64,000 nt of DNA from Corynebacterium singulare (GTDB lineage Bacteria; Actinomycetota; Actinomycetes; Mycobacteriales; Mycobacteriaceae), in contig NZ_CP010827.1 in assembly GCF_000833575.1 (NCBI RefSeq), positions 1-64,000 of the forward strand. Reading direction: 5' to 3'. Under the pieces are notes generated by a model that saw only the letters and a program-made list of their open reading frames with translations, searched no databases and was not told the origin of the DNA. This document shows, piece by piece, positions 20,503 through 29,081 of this stretch; the first letter of the stretch is position 1; every line of letters begins with the position of its first letter. The position numbers and the translations under genes were made by a program.

Positions 20503-21390
20503 TTAGTTCTCGTCCTCGGTGCGCAGGCGGTGCTTGCCCTCAGACTCGTGATCATCGGTGATGCGGGAGGTGTCAACGCCTTCGGAGTCGGCGTTGCTGA
20601 CCTCAATCTCGGTTTCGATAGCGTCCTGGACGGCGGTTTCTTCCTCGCGGTGCTTGGCCAGCTGCTCATCCAGGGAGCCCAGCAGCTCCTCATCGCGCTC
20701 GACGACGCCATCCTCAGCCAGATCCGAGCCCTGTGCCGGAACCTTGGTGTCATCCTCAGTGGTGGAGGTGTAGACCAAGGTGGAGCCCTGCGGTGCGGAG
20801 GTGGACGGGGTGGCGAAGTCCTCCACGCGCGGCGGAACCTTGGACTCTTCCTTCTTCTTCTGGGTGAAGAAGTAGTAGACGCCACCAGCGATAGCAGCTA
20901 CGGCGGCCACGAGGGCGGAGATGAGCCAGACCTTTGAGCCCTTCTTCTCCTTGCCAGCGGCCTTACGGGCCTTCTTCTTCACCAGGGCGGCCTTCTTGTG
21001 GGCCTTCTTCTCAGCCTTGGAGGCTTTCTTCTCCGCCTGCTTGCGTGCCTTCGACGCCTTCTTGTCGGCCTGCTTCTGGACCTTGCTGAGCTTCGAGGAG
21101 GCCTTGTTCTGGGCGTCTTCAGCAGCGGCGGCGAGCTTTTCAGCGGTCTCCTCGCTGCGTTCCTTGAGCTCCTCCAGCGCGCGCTCAAGGCGCGAGTGCG
21201 CAGCCTTGGTGACGGCGCCAGCTTCACGACGGGCCTCTGGGAACCACTCGTTATCGCGCTCTTCCATGCGGGCAGCGGCGGTCTCGAGGACGGAGTACGC
21301 CTCGCGGGACTTCTCCTCGCGGTAGGCCTTAGCGCGCTCCCACAGGGAGGACGCAAGCTTGATGGTGGTGGACAAAGCGGTGGGGTTCAT
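20503..21390 (-). CDS. Single-pass membrane protein with lysine/alanine-rich coiled coil
   Basis: The 295-aa product from ATG 21390 (MNPTALSTTIKLASSLWERA) is preceded by AAGGAG. Residues 30-120 are a charged helix. Residues about 110-155 are strongly Lys/Ala-rich (SKARKQAEKKASKAEKKA), resembling tails of histone H1-like or HupB proteins. One transmembrane helix (VWLISALVAAVAAIAGGVYYFF, about 158-180) follows. The rest is acidic and probably on the other side of the membrane. The basic part next to the membrane could bind nucleic acid or acidic polymers; that is inference. Related proteins in corynebacteria are unannotated as far as I know. Confidence 0.75.
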   Translation of the reverse strand: MNPTALSTTIKLASSLWERAKAYREEKSREAYSVLETAAARMEERDNEWFPEARREAGAVTKAAHSRLERALEELKERSEETAEKLAAAAEDAQNKASSKLSKVQKQADKKASKARKQAEKKASKAEKKAHKKAALVKKKARKAAGKEKKGSKVWLISALVAAVAAIAGGVYYFFTQKKKEESKVPPRVEDFATPSTSAPQGSTLVYTSTTEDDTKVPAQGSDLAEDGVVERDEELLGSLDEQLAKHREEETAVQDAIETEIEVSNADSEGVDTSRITDDHESEGKHRLRTEDEN

Positions 21391-21530
21391 AGGGAGTGGT
21401 GCTCCTTCACAGTGCGTTTCTTCCCCGAGTGTTACTCGAGCTTGTTTTATCGCTGGGTTCTCCCTTTCAGCGTAGTGGCGCCGCGCACGCCCCGCCACTG
21501 GGTGTGTGAAGCATCAAGCAGTTCATCAAA

Positions 21531-21660
21531 AATAGACAGCTTTGTACGGAAGGGGGACGTTTTTATTCACCTCGGGTTTTGGGTAACGACGCAGCTGGGT
21601 GAGGTGGAATGGTGTGATCATTCGAGATGCGGGTGCCGAAAAAATGAACAGCTTGGTACG
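21531..21660 (+). promoter_or_regulatory. Duplicated 18-bp motif upstream of metF-metE
   Basis: AATAGACAGCTTTGTACG (21531-21548) and AATGAACAGCTTGGTACG (21643-21660) match at 15 of 18 positions and lie in the 320-bp gap between the membrane protein gene and metF. The first contains TAGAC, a half-site of the corynebacterial methionine repressor McbR consensus (TAGAC-N6-GTCTA), but the second half does not fit. They look like paired operator sites. I see no B12 or SAM riboswitch here. Confidence 0.45.
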
Positions 21661-21713
21661 TTTTCACCAACAGCACCGAAGACTTACCCCGATAACCTGC
21701 AGAGGAGGTGACC

Positions 21714-22637
21714 ATGTCCCCGCGACTTTCCGCGTCCGCGCCACTAGACCAAATCAGCGAAGATACACCCGAGCGCCTCGAGCGCACCGCGCTGTCCTTC
21801 GAGGTGATCCCGCCGCGCCACGACGCAGATGCCGCCAAAATCGACCGTCTGCTTGCCACGTTGTCTGCGTATAACCCGGATTACATCGCCGTGACGAGTT
21901 CCCAGCGTTCGGGTTGGCTGGAGGGTACCGCCGCCTTCATTGAGAAGATTTCCCGCGATACCTCCATGCGCCCGTTGGCCCACCTGGCCTGCACCGCCGG
22001 TACAGAGCAGGAACTTGAGGAGTGGATCGACACGCTTGTCGACGCCGGCGTGCGCGGCCTCCTCGCCCTGCGCGGCGACCTCCCCGAGGGCGGCATGCCC
22101 GATGGCCACCTGCCGCATGCTGATTCCTTGGTTCGGCTCATTCGCCGTTGGGAGTCCTCCCGTGTGGCGCGCTTGGCCGCCGGACGCTTGGCGGTTGGTG
22201 TGGCGTGCTACCCCAGCGGCCACGCCGAGTCCACCACGCCGGACGAAGACATCGACGTCCTTCTGGCCAAGCAGCGCCTCGGCGCCGACTTCGCCATTAC
22301 CCAGCTCTTCTTCGACGCAGAGGATTACGTCCGCTTTGCCCAACGCGCCCGGCTGGCGGGTGTGCGCATTCCGCTCATCCCCGGGATCATGCCCATGACT
22401 AGCCGTGCTCGGGTGGAGCGAATGTGCCAGCTGTCCGGGCTGGATGGGCCGACGGCGGTCCTTGACCAGCTCGCGACAGCGACCTCACCCGAGGAAGAAC
22501 AAGAAATAGGCATGCAGATTACAGCCTCCTTGGCACAGGCGGTGTTGAACGCCGGCGCTGACGGACTGCACATCTACACGCACAACAATCCTGACATTAC
22601 GACTGACCTGCTTAATCGAATTGGAGTCACCCCATGA
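21714..22637 (+). CDS. metF: Methylenetetrahydrofolate reductase
   Basis: MetF reduces 5,10-methylene-THF to 5-methyl-THF, the methyl donor for methionine synthesis. The 307-aa product has the TIM-barrel FAD enzyme features LSFEVIPPRHDADA near the start, YIAVTSSQRSGW, LALRGDLPEGG and FAITQLFFDAEDY. ATG 21714 is chosen because AGAGGAGG lies at 21701-21708. It overlaps metE by 4 bases, so the two enzymes that make and use methyl-THF are translationally coupled. Confidence 0.94.
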   Translation: MSPRLSASAPLDQISEDTPERLERTALSFEVIPPRHDADAAKIDRLLATLSAYNPDYIAVTSSQRSGWLEGTAAFIEKISRDTSMRPLAHLACTAGTEQELEEWIDTLVDAGVRGLLALRGDLPEGGMPDGHLPHADSLVRLIRRWESSRVARLAAGRLAVGVACYPSGHAESTTPDEDIDVLLAKQRLGADFAITQLFFDAEDYVRFAQRARLAGVRIPLIPGIMPMTSRARVERMCQLSGLDGPTAVLDQLATATSPEEEQEIGMQITASLAQAVLNAGADGLHIYTHNNPDITTDLLNRIGVTP

Positions 22638-24898
22638 CCGCATCTTTCCCCAAGGCCACGATTGAGGGCTACCCCCGCGTAGGCGCGCACCGCGAGCTCA
22701 AGCGTGCGCTGGAGTCCTACTGGTCCGGCAAGATCGACGCCGAGACCTTCGAGTCCGCTGCGCACTCCTTGCGTCTTGAGACCTACGCCCGCCTCAAGGA
22801 CCTGGGCCTCAGCGAGGACTACGCCATCCCGGCCGACGTTGCCTACTACGACCACGTACTCGAGACCGCGCTGACCGTGGGTGCGGTTCAGGGTGAGACC
22901 CTCGATGACGAGTTCACCCTGGCCCGCGGCAACAAGGACACCGCTCCGCTGGAGATGACCAAGTGGTTCGACACCAACTACCACTACATCGTCCCAGAAA
23001 TCGCCGATACCCAGTCCTTTACCGCCCGCCCGCAGCGCGTGCTCAAGATTGTGGAGGAGGCCCGCGCCGCTGGTCACACCGTGCGCCCTGTCCTCGTTGG
23101 CCCGGTGACCCTCCTGGCCCTGTCCAAGCAGGCGGAGGGCGCCACCACGCAGCCGCTCGACCGCCTCGATGAGCTGGTGGAGTCCTACCTCACTGTGTTG
23201 GCCGCGCTTCACGACGCCGATGTGGAGTGGATCCAGCTCACCGAGCCGGCCCTCGTGGCTGACCTCGCTGCGGCTGACGACGCCACCCTCGCCGCCGCTC
23301 TTAAGTCCGCGTACGGCCGCATCCTCGGTGCTGAGAAGCGCCCGCAGGTCTACCTCACCACGCCGTACGGCTCCCTCAACGCCGGCCTTGACGCCATTGC
23401 TGAGCTTAAGCCGGAGGCAACCCAGGTTGACCTCTCCGTCGGTACCTTGGCGCTGGATGACTCCTACCTCGAGCGCGTTCAGAAGCTCGCCGATGCTACC
23501 CACCTCGCCGCTGGTCTTGTCGATGGCCGCAACGTCTGGGCCGCTAACCTGCGTGACCTGCGCGAGAAGCTCGAGTCCCTGGGGGAGGGTGTCTCCGTGA
23601 CCACCTCGGTTTCCCTGCAGCACGTGCCGCACACCGTCGAGGCCGAGACCTCCCTGCCGGTCGATGTGGCCACCTGGTTTGCTTTCGCGGATGAGAAGGT
23701 CCGTGAGGTCGTCGCCCTGGCCGCCGGCCCGCTCGATGCCCCGGAGGCCTACGCTCAGGCGGACCGTGCCGTGCGCACGCGCGCTGAGTCCTCCCGCACC
23801 CACAACCAGGCTGTGCAGGATCGCACCGCCGCCCTGCCGGAGGGTCAGGTACAGCGTCAGCCGGAGTTCGCCGAGCGCAACAAGGCTCAGGAGGCCCTCG
23901 GCCTGCCGCAGCTGCCGACCACCACCATCGGTTCCTTCCCGCAGACCACCGAGATTCGCGCCGCTCGTGCTGCTCACCGCAAGGGCGAGCTGTCCGACGC
24001 CGACTACACCGAAGCCCTGCGCAACGAGGTGAAGTCCGTCATCGAGCTGCAGGAGCGTCTGGGCCTGGACGTCCTCGTTCACGGCGAGCCGGAGCGCAAT
24101 GACATGGTGCAGTACTTCGCCGAGCTTCTCGACGGCTTCGTCGTCACCGAGAACGGCTGGGTCCAGTCCTACGGTTCTCGTTGCACCCGTCCGCCAATCG
24201 TCGTCGGCGACATCTCCCGCCCGGAGGCCATGACCACCGAGTGGGCACAGTTCGCTCAGTCCCAGTCCGAAAAGCACGTCAAGGGCATGCTCACCGGCCC
24301 GGTAACCATCCTGGCCTGGTCTTTCGTCCGCGATGATGTCCACCAGTCCGTCTCTGCTGACCAGCTGGGCGTCGCGCTTGCCGACGAAGTCCGTGACCTC
24401 GAGGAAGCCGGCATCGACATCATCCAGATCGATGAGCCTGCCCTGCGCGAGCTGCTGCCGCTGCGTGAGCAGGACCGCAAGGCTTACCTGGAGTGGGCCG
24501 TGCGCTCCTTCCGCCTCGTGGCGCTGGAGGCTAAGCCGACCACGCAGATCCACACCCACCTCTGCTACTCGGAGTTTGGCCAGATTATCGACGCCGTCGC
24601 CGGCCTCGACGCCGACGTCACCTCCATCGAGGCAGCCCGCTCCCGCATGGAGCTCCTCGAGGACATCGACGAGAAGTTCCACTCCGAGATTGGCCCGGGT
24701 ATCTACGACATCCACTCGCCGCGCATCCCGTCTGTGGCGGAGATGGCAGAGCTCATCCGCGCCGCTCTTAAGAACGTGCCGGTGGAGCGCCTGTGGGTCA
24801 ACCCGGACTGCGGCCTGAAGACCCGCGGTTATGAGGAGACCGAGGCTTCCCTGCGCAACTTGGTCCTTGCCCGCGATGAGGTCCGCGCCAGCCTTTAG
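22634..24898 (+). CDS. metE: Cobalamin-independent methionine synthase
   Basis: MetE transfers the methyl group of 5-methyltetrahydropteroyltriglutamate to homocysteine. The 754-aa length is normal. The N-terminal barrel begins with the folate-binding-like motif GYPRVGAHRELKRALE. The C-terminal catalytic half has TTTIGSFPQTTEIRAAR and the zinc ligands in IHTHLCYSEF (His, Cys) and NPDCGLKTR (Cys). It is coupled to metF. Copies of its last 18 bases are repeated in tandem just after the stop codon. Confidence 0.97.
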   Translation: MTASFPKATIEGYPRVGAHRELKRALESYWSGKIDAETFESAAHSLRLETYARLKDLGLSEDYAIPADVAYYDHVLETALTVGAVQGETLDDEFTLARGNKDTAPLEMTKWFDTNYHYIVPEIADTQSFTARPQRVLKIVEEARAAGHTVRPVLVGPVTLLALSKQAEGATTQPLDRLDELVESYLTVLAALHDADVEWIQLTEPALVADLAAADDATLAAALKSAYGRILGAEKRPQVYLTTPYGSLNAGLDAIAELKPEATQVDLSVGTLALDDSYLERVQKLADATHLAAGLVDGRNVWAANLRDLREKLESLGEGVSVTTSVSLQHVPHTVEAETSLPVDVATWFAFADEKVREVVALAAGPLDAPEAYAQADRAVRTRAESSRTHNQAVQDRTAALPEGQVQRQPEFAERNKAQEALGLPQLPTTTIGSFPQTTEIRAARAAHRKGELSDADYTEALRNEVKSVIELQERLGLDVLVHGEPERNDMVQYFAELLDGFVVTENGWVQSYGSRCTRPPIVVGDISRPEAMTTEWAQFAQSQSEKHVKGMLTGPVTILAWSFVRDDVHQSVSADQLGVALADEVRDLEEAGIDIIQIDEPALRELLPLREQDRKAYLEWAVRSFRLVALEAKPTTQIHTHLCYSEFGQIIDAVAGLDADVTSIEAARSRMELLEDIDEKFHSEIGPGIYDIHSPRIPSVAEMAELIRAALKNVPVERLWVNPDCGLKTRGYEETEASLRNLVLARDEVRASL

Positions 24899-24943
24899 TC
24901 CCGCGTCAGCTTTTAGGTCCGCGCCAGCCTTTAAGTCCGCGCG
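24881..24943 (+). repeat. 18-bp tandem repeat at the end of metE
   Basis: GTCCGCGCCAGCCTTTAG (24881-24898, the final codons VRASL-stop) is followed by TCCCGCGTCAGCTTTTAG (24899-24916), GTCCGCGCCAGCCTTTAA (24917-24934) and a partial fourth unit GTCCGCGCG. Each unit keeps the stop codon in the same register. Confidence 0.95.
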
Positions 24944-24958
24944 TAAACCTTAGGCCCT

Positions 24959-24985
24959 AAGCCCTCCCTTCCCGGAGGGCTTTCG
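24959..24985. terminator. Terminator between metE and the convergent HAD gene
   Basis: GCCCTCC (24961-24967) pairs with GGAGGGC (24974-24980), then TTTCG. A later T4 run (24990-24994) may help. It can serve both converging genes. Confidence 0.65.
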
Positions 24986-25002
24986 CCCGTTTTTCGCCCG
25001 TT

Positions 25003-25647
25003 TTACAGCGCCCTGAAATTCACGCTCTGCAGATCAGCCAGCGCGGCAAGGTCCCCACGCCCTTCTCGGTCGAAGTGCAGTGCTTTCAGCCCCGCCGCGC
25101 GTGCGCCGTCCACGTCATTCGCTAGCGAATCACCCACCATGAGGGCATCGGCAGGCTCCACACCTAACCGGCGGCACGCCTCCAGATAAGCCTCGCGCTG
25201 CGGCTTTGGGTGTCCCATTTCGACGGTCGGGAACAGTTCCACCCCGGGCAGGTCGAGCCCGCCCGCGCGCAGCTTGCCCTCCTGCATCTCACGCGCCCCG
25301 TTCGTCAGCACTCCGACCTTGAGCCCCAACTTGAGGACATACTCAAGTGCTTCCCGAGCGCCCTCGACCGCGCACCAGTGCTTCGCGTACGCACTCAGAT
25401 ATTTGTCATATTCCGCCAGTGCTTCCTGCTCCGTCATCTCGGGCCGTCCCAAGAACTCGCGGCAGCGTCCTACGCGTTGGCCTTGATGGCTGACCTCGCC
25501 GCGCTCAAACGCGGCGAACCACTTCTTTTCAATGTCGGCGAAGCGCTGCTGATGCCCGCCAGGAAGCCACTCCTCGACGGCTGCCTGCATTGCCGCAGTG
25601 TGGTCCATGAGGGTGTCATCAAGATCGAAAAGAATAGCGCGAATCAT
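25003..25647 (-). CDS. HAD-superfamily hydrolase
   Basis: The 214-aa product from ATG 25647 has all HAD motifs: FDLDDTLMD (motif I, nucleophile Asp), VLTNGA (motif II), a Lys in GHPKPQ (motif III) and MVGDSLANDVDGARAAG (motif IV). The overall type is that of YjjG/Gph-like phosphatases acting on small phosphorylated metabolites; substrate not predictable. The frame is open further upstream but that sequence overlaps the divergent cyclophilin gene and does not look conserved. Confidence 0.9.
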   Translation of the reverse strand: MIRAILFDLDDTLMDHTAAMQAAVEEWLPGGHQQRFADIEKKWFAAFERGEVSHQGQRVGRCREFLGRPEMTEQEALAEYDKYLSAYAKHWCAVEGAREALEYVLKLGLKVGVLTNGAREMQEGKLRAGGLDLPGVELFPTVEMGHPKPQREAYLEACRRLGVEPADALMVGDSLANDVDGARAAGLKALHFDREGRGDLAALADLQSVNFRAL

Positions 25648-25725
25648 GTTCGCCAGACTACGCAGATCGCTGACAGCGTCGCGCCGGAACGACGCGATGA
25701 GGGAAAATTCCATACAATGGCAGGC

Positions 25726-26247
25726 ATGACTCAGAAGACCGCAACTGCAACGATGCACACCAACTACGGTGACATTGTTATCGACCTGTTCGGTAACCAC
25801 GCACCGGTAACCGTGGAGAACTTCATCGGCCTGGCAAAGGGCGAGAAGGACTACACCACTCAGAACGCGAAGGGCGAGCAGTCCGGCCCGTTCTACGATG
25901 GCGCTATTTTCCACCGCGTCATTGACCAGTTCATGATCCAGGGCGGCGACCCGACCGGCACCGGTCGCGGCGGCCCCGGCTACCAGTTCCAGGACGAGTT
26001 CCACCCGGAGCTTCAGTTCGACCGCCCGTTCCTGCTGGCCATGGCGAATGCCGGCCCGGGCACCAACGGCTCCCAGTTCTTCATCACCGTGGCGCCGACC
26101 CCGCACCTGAACAACCACCACACCATCTTCGGTGAGGTTACCGATGCCGCCTCTCAGGAGGTCGTGTCCAAGATTGCTAAGGTCTCCACCGACCGCATGG
26201 ACCGTCCGGCTGAGGATGTCGTCATCGAGTCCATCGAGATCGCCTAA
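25726..26247 (+). CDS. ppiA: Peptidyl-prolyl cis-trans isomerase, cyclophilin type
   Basis: Cyclophilins speed proline isomerisation during folding. The 173-aa protein has the active-site signature FHRVIDQFMIQGGDPTGTG and GTNGSQFFIT plus HTIFGEV. No signal peptide, so it is cytoplasmic. ATG 25726 gives MTQKTATATMHTNYG; ATG 25717 (adding MAG) is an alternative with a slightly better upstream GAGGGA. Confidence 0.95.
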   Translation: MTQKTATATMHTNYGDIVIDLFGNHAPVTVENFIGLAKGEKDYTTQNAKGEQSGPFYDGAIFHRVIDQFMIQGGDPTGTGRGGPGYQFQDEFHPELQFDRPFLLAMANAGPGTNGSQFFITVAPTPHLNNHHTIFGEVTDAASQEVVSKIAKVSTDRMDRPAEDVVIESIEIA

Positions 26248-26268
26248 GCGCTCTCACCTTTTCTTTCG

Positions 26269-26303
26269 AGCCCGCTGCCACATGACGTGGTGGCGGGTTT
26301 GTT
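26269..26303 (+). terminator. Terminator after cyclophilin gene
   Basis: CCCGCTGCCAC (26271-26281) pairs with GTGGTGGCGGG (26287-26297) through two G-U wobbles, then TTTGTTG. Confidence 0.7.
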
Positions 26304-26320
26304 GCGTATAAGGAGTCTTT

Positions 26321-26965
26321 GTGAAGAATTATCTGAAGTCAATGCCGGCGACCCTCGTATTCATGGTGCTGTGTATCGGTGCGTGGTTGGCCACAGCTGC
26401 ACAGGCCAAGACTCTCGCCGCACCGTATTACCGCAGTTCCTTAGCCCAGGACTGGACTCTGTGGGGCCCGGATGTCACCGCACACCCGGCAACGGTGATA
26501 ACAGCCGGGTTCATGCACCTCGACGCCGGCCATCTTCTCGTCAACATGGTGATGCTTTTCTTTGTGGGCAGGGAAGTGGAACGCGCTCTCGGCAGCGTGC
26601 TGTATGTTGCCGTCTACCTCATTTCCGTGGTCGGCGCGTCGGCCGCGGTGTTGTGGATGGATTTTGACACTCCCACCGTGGGTGCCTCTGGTGCGTTGTT
26701 TGCGCTCATGGGGCTTCTGATCGGTGTATACCGGAGCCGTGGCCTCGACCTGCGCGCACCAATCGTCCTCGTGGTGGCCAACGTTGCCTACAGCTTCATC
26801 GCGGACAACGTGTCGGTGTGGGGACACCTGGGAGGCCTGCTTACGGGGATGCTCTTGGCACCGTTTGTCTTCCGCCAGCGCCTGTGGCTTCGCTGGTTGG
26901 GAATCTGGATTATCGCACTAGCCGCGGCCATTGCGGCAGCGCTGCGAGCTGGGCTTTGGGGATAA
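26321..26965 (+). CDS. Rhomboid-family intramembrane serine protease
   Basis: The 214-aa protein has six or so transmembrane helices. The conserved HLDAGHLLVNM motif, the active serine in GASGALFALMG and the active histidine in WGHLGGLLTGM form the rhomboid Ser-His dyad. Rhomboids cut membrane-spanning substrates; the target here is unknown. The GTG start at 26321 is set by AAGGAGT at 26310-26316. The stop codon region begins the DnaA-box cluster. Confidence 0.92.
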   Translation: MKNYLKSMPATLVFMVLCIGAWLATAAQAKTLAAPYYRSSLAQDWTLWGPDVTAHPATVITAGFMHLDAGHLLVNMVMLFFVGREVERALGSVLYVAVYLISVVGASAAVLWMDFDTPTVGASGALFALMGLLIGVYRSRGLDLRAPIVLVVANVAYSFIADNVSVWGHLGGLLTGMLLAPFVFRQRLWLRWLGIWIIALAAAIAAALRAGLWG

Positions 26966-27211
26966 CTCGGGCGTGTTATTCACCAAAACCTCTGTGCGAA
27001 AAGATTCCACAAGAGTTATCCACATTGTGGATAACTACATTTTTGTAATTTACCGAACGTGTGGGCCAAGATTTCCCCAGATCAGCAGGTGAATCGCGTT
27101 CGATTGCAGTTTTTGGGCGCCCTGTGAGGGGCGTGAAAACACTTATCCACAGGCTGTGGACAAAAGCTGTGAAAATCAATTTTCACAGAGTTATCCCCAC
27201 CCTGTGGATAA
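26957..27211. promoter_or_regulatory. Cluster of DnaA boxes in three inverted pairs, oriC- or datA-like
   Basis: Perfect boxes: TTATCCACA 27016-27024, TGTGGATAA 27026-27034, TTATCCACA 27143-27151, TGTGGATAA 27203-27211. One-mismatch boxes: TGGGGATAA 26957-26965, TGTGGACAA 27155-27163, TTATCCCCA 27191-27199. Six of the seven form head-to-head pairs with gaps of 1, 3 and 3 bp. Between the last two pairs is a perfect palindrome CTGTGAAAAT-CA-ATTTTCACAG (27167-27188). The spacer 27035-27055 is T-rich. No gene lies within 26966-27279. Confidence 0.8.
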
Positions 27212-27279
27212 CTTTCTACCCAAGGTGTTAACACCCTTCCGGTTGCGGGGTGGTGTGTGGTGGTTTAGTGTTCTGGGTC

Positions 27280-28344
27280 ATGGGGGATTTAGAGACCTAT
27301 TTCTCCTTCCGCAACTCGGGGATGAGATTGGTGCAGCTTGCGGCAGGGGATGAAAAAGACTTACGCGCACTCGGTGCGGCACCTGCTGATGCCGCCGAAT
27401 TAGCACGCCTGCACCACGTCTGGTTCGGTGCTACCAAGTTCACTGGTAAGCAACGCACCGCGCGTGCGCGTGCCCTAGACCAGGGCCATGATGTGGCCAC
27501 ACTAAGCCTTATCGAGTCCTACACGTCGAAACTCAAGAATCAGTTGGATGCCTGGAATCTAAGACTAAGACTTGCCGGCACCCCAGCACACAACATTCCC
27601 GCAGTAGCCACCAAGCGGTTAAAAGAGCTCAAGCCCAAGCGTGTGCCCAAGCCTGGGGTGCGCATGACCTACCGTAAGCAGGGCCCGCACTCGCTGACTA
27701 TTACTGGTGATGCGTTGATGATTACTGAGATGCACGGCACCTTAGAATCCATCAACCACACCAACCTGCTGGAGGCTTGCAAACAGGTCTTCTTCACCAA
27801 CAACCATGGTGGAACAAAGCCTGCGGTGCTCACCAGCGTGGTGGTGACCTTGGATAAGCTTGACAAGATTGTCTCCGGTGACGGTGACGACATCGTCCTG
27901 GAGTTAACCAATGGTGGGCGTATGACCGGGGCTGAGTTTTTGAACTACAAGTTTGCGGAAATCGGCTACGTCACCCTAATCCACCCCACCATCGGGCCGG
28001 TATGGCTACACCGCATGCAACGCTTCGCTGGGTTTGAGCAACGCATGATGGCTAGTGCGGAGCACCCTACGTGTGCGAGGGAAGGCTGTAATAAGCCGGC
28101 TGATTTTGCCCAGGTGCATCACCTGGTGCCGTGGAAGGCCGGTGGGGAAACTAACCCGCCGAACCTGACGATGTTGTGTGCTTATCACAACGGCATTAAT
28201 GATGATGACCCAGATAAACCCACCGGGGCCGGCTATGTCTTCCGCCTGCGCGGCGAGGTTGGCTACATCCCGCCCTGGGCAGAACCAATCACCACCCAAG
28301 CCGCTTACCAGCAAGCCCGAAACAACCTGCCCCGACCAGGCTAA
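27280..28344 (+). CDS. DUF222/HNH endonuclease-domain protein
   Basis: The 354-aa product (ATG 27280, MGDLETYFSFRNSG) has a long helical N-terminal domain of the DUF222 type and a C-terminal HNH nuclease motif: CAREGCNKPADF, VHHLVPWKAGGETN and LTMLCAYHN. These proteins occur in several divergent copies in most corynebacteria and are often associated with mobile DNA. The role is unknown. No strong ribosome site is visible before 27280. It lies immediately beside the DnaA-box cluster. Confidence 0.85.
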   Translation: MGDLETYFSFRNSGMRLVQLAAGDEKDLRALGAAPADAAELARLHHVWFGATKFTGKQRTARARALDQGHDVATLSLIESYTSKLKNQLDAWNLRLRLAGTPAHNIPAVATKRLKELKPKRVPKPGVRMTYRKQGPHSLTITGDALMITEMHGTLESINHTNLLEACKQVFFTNNHGGTKPAVLTSVVVTLDKLDKIVSGDGDDIVLELTNGGRMTGAEFLNYKFAEIGYVTLIHPTIGPVWLHRMQRFAGFEQRMMASAEHPTCAREGCNKPADFAQVHHLVPWKAGGETNPPNLTMLCAYHNGINDDDPDKPTGAGYVFRLRGEVGYIPPWAEPITTQAAYQQARNNLPRPG

Positions 28345-28415
28345 CCCCCAACGCCACACCGCCCACGCGGACGCCCCACAAGGCATCCGCGACATCGGCG
28401 ATCCACTACAACAAA

Positions 28416-29069
28416 TTAAAAGCCAGTGCCGCCAAGAATCTTGGTCACCAGGTTCAGGCGCGTCGTGGCGCCGAAGGTGGTGATGAGGCGCGACACATGC
28501 TTCTTCACGGCGGACTCGGAAAAGCCTGTGGCAGCGGCAATCTCAGAGTTGGAGTTGCCGGCAAGAAGTAGCTTGAGGACGGCAATTTCGGCGTCGTGAA
28601 GCTCGTGTCCTTCGATGGCCGCAGCCACGGGATCGCGTGGAGTAGTGGGTTCGCCGATGTAGTCCACCAAGCGGTGCATAGCGGACGGCGCCACAACCGT
28701 GCCGCCCTCCACGGCAGCGCGAACCGCTTCGATGATGGAGCGCGGACGTTGGTTCTTGAGAATGTAACCAGCACCGCCCGCACGCAGAATCTTCAGCATC
28801 GTGTCATCCGAGTCGAAGGCAGTTACCGCCAGGAACGTCGGCGGGTTCGGCGCGGAGTTGAGATGCTTGAGCAGGGAGATGCCGTCCATCTGCGGCATGT
28901 GAATATCGGCAAGGACGAGGTCGGGCTTAGCCTCCTCGATCTGGGCTAGGCAATCCGCCCCGTTGGTTGCCTCACCGACCACTGAGATGTCTTCGGTGGT
29001 CTGGAAGTAGACGCGGAAGGATGAGCGAACAAGCTCGTCATCATCCACAAGGAAGACTCGGATTCCCAT
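28416..29069 (-). CDS. LuxR/NarL-family response regulator
   Basis: The 217-aa protein has a receiver domain (FLVDDDELVRSSF at the start; phospho-acceptor Asp in LVLADIHMP at about residue 56; Lys in ILKNQRP) and a C-terminal LuxR-type helix-turn-helix (HDAEIAVLKLLLAGNSNSEI, FSESAVKKHVSRL). It is the partner of the histidine kinase at 29332, and the small secreted protein gene between them ends 12 bases before its ATG. The target genes are unknown. Confidence 0.95.
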   Translation of the reverse strand: MGIRVFLVDDDELVRSSFRVYFQTTEDISVVGEATNGADCLAQIEEAKPDLVLADIHMPQMDGISLLKHLNSAPNPPTFLAVTAFDSDDTMLKILRAGGAGYILKNQRPRSIIEAVRAAVEGGTVVAPSAMHRLVDYIGEPTTPRDPVAAAIEGHELHDAEIAVLKLLLAGNSNSEIAAATGFSESAVKKHVSRLITTFGATTRLNLVTKILGGTGF

Positions 29070-29081
29070 TAGTGCCCTGGG

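Noticed and set aside
21391..21713. Riboswitch (B12 or SAM) upstream of metF-metE
   Set aside because: No conserved B12-box or SAM-type core could be read; only the paired 18-bp motif stands out.
22574..24715. A 713-codon open frame opposite metE
   Set aside because: metE is unmistakable on the plus strand; the antisense frame has no motif.
25210..25716. In-frame extension upstream of the cyclophilin gene
   Set aside because: It runs antisense through the HAD hydrolase gene; the cyclophilin fold begins only at about 25726.
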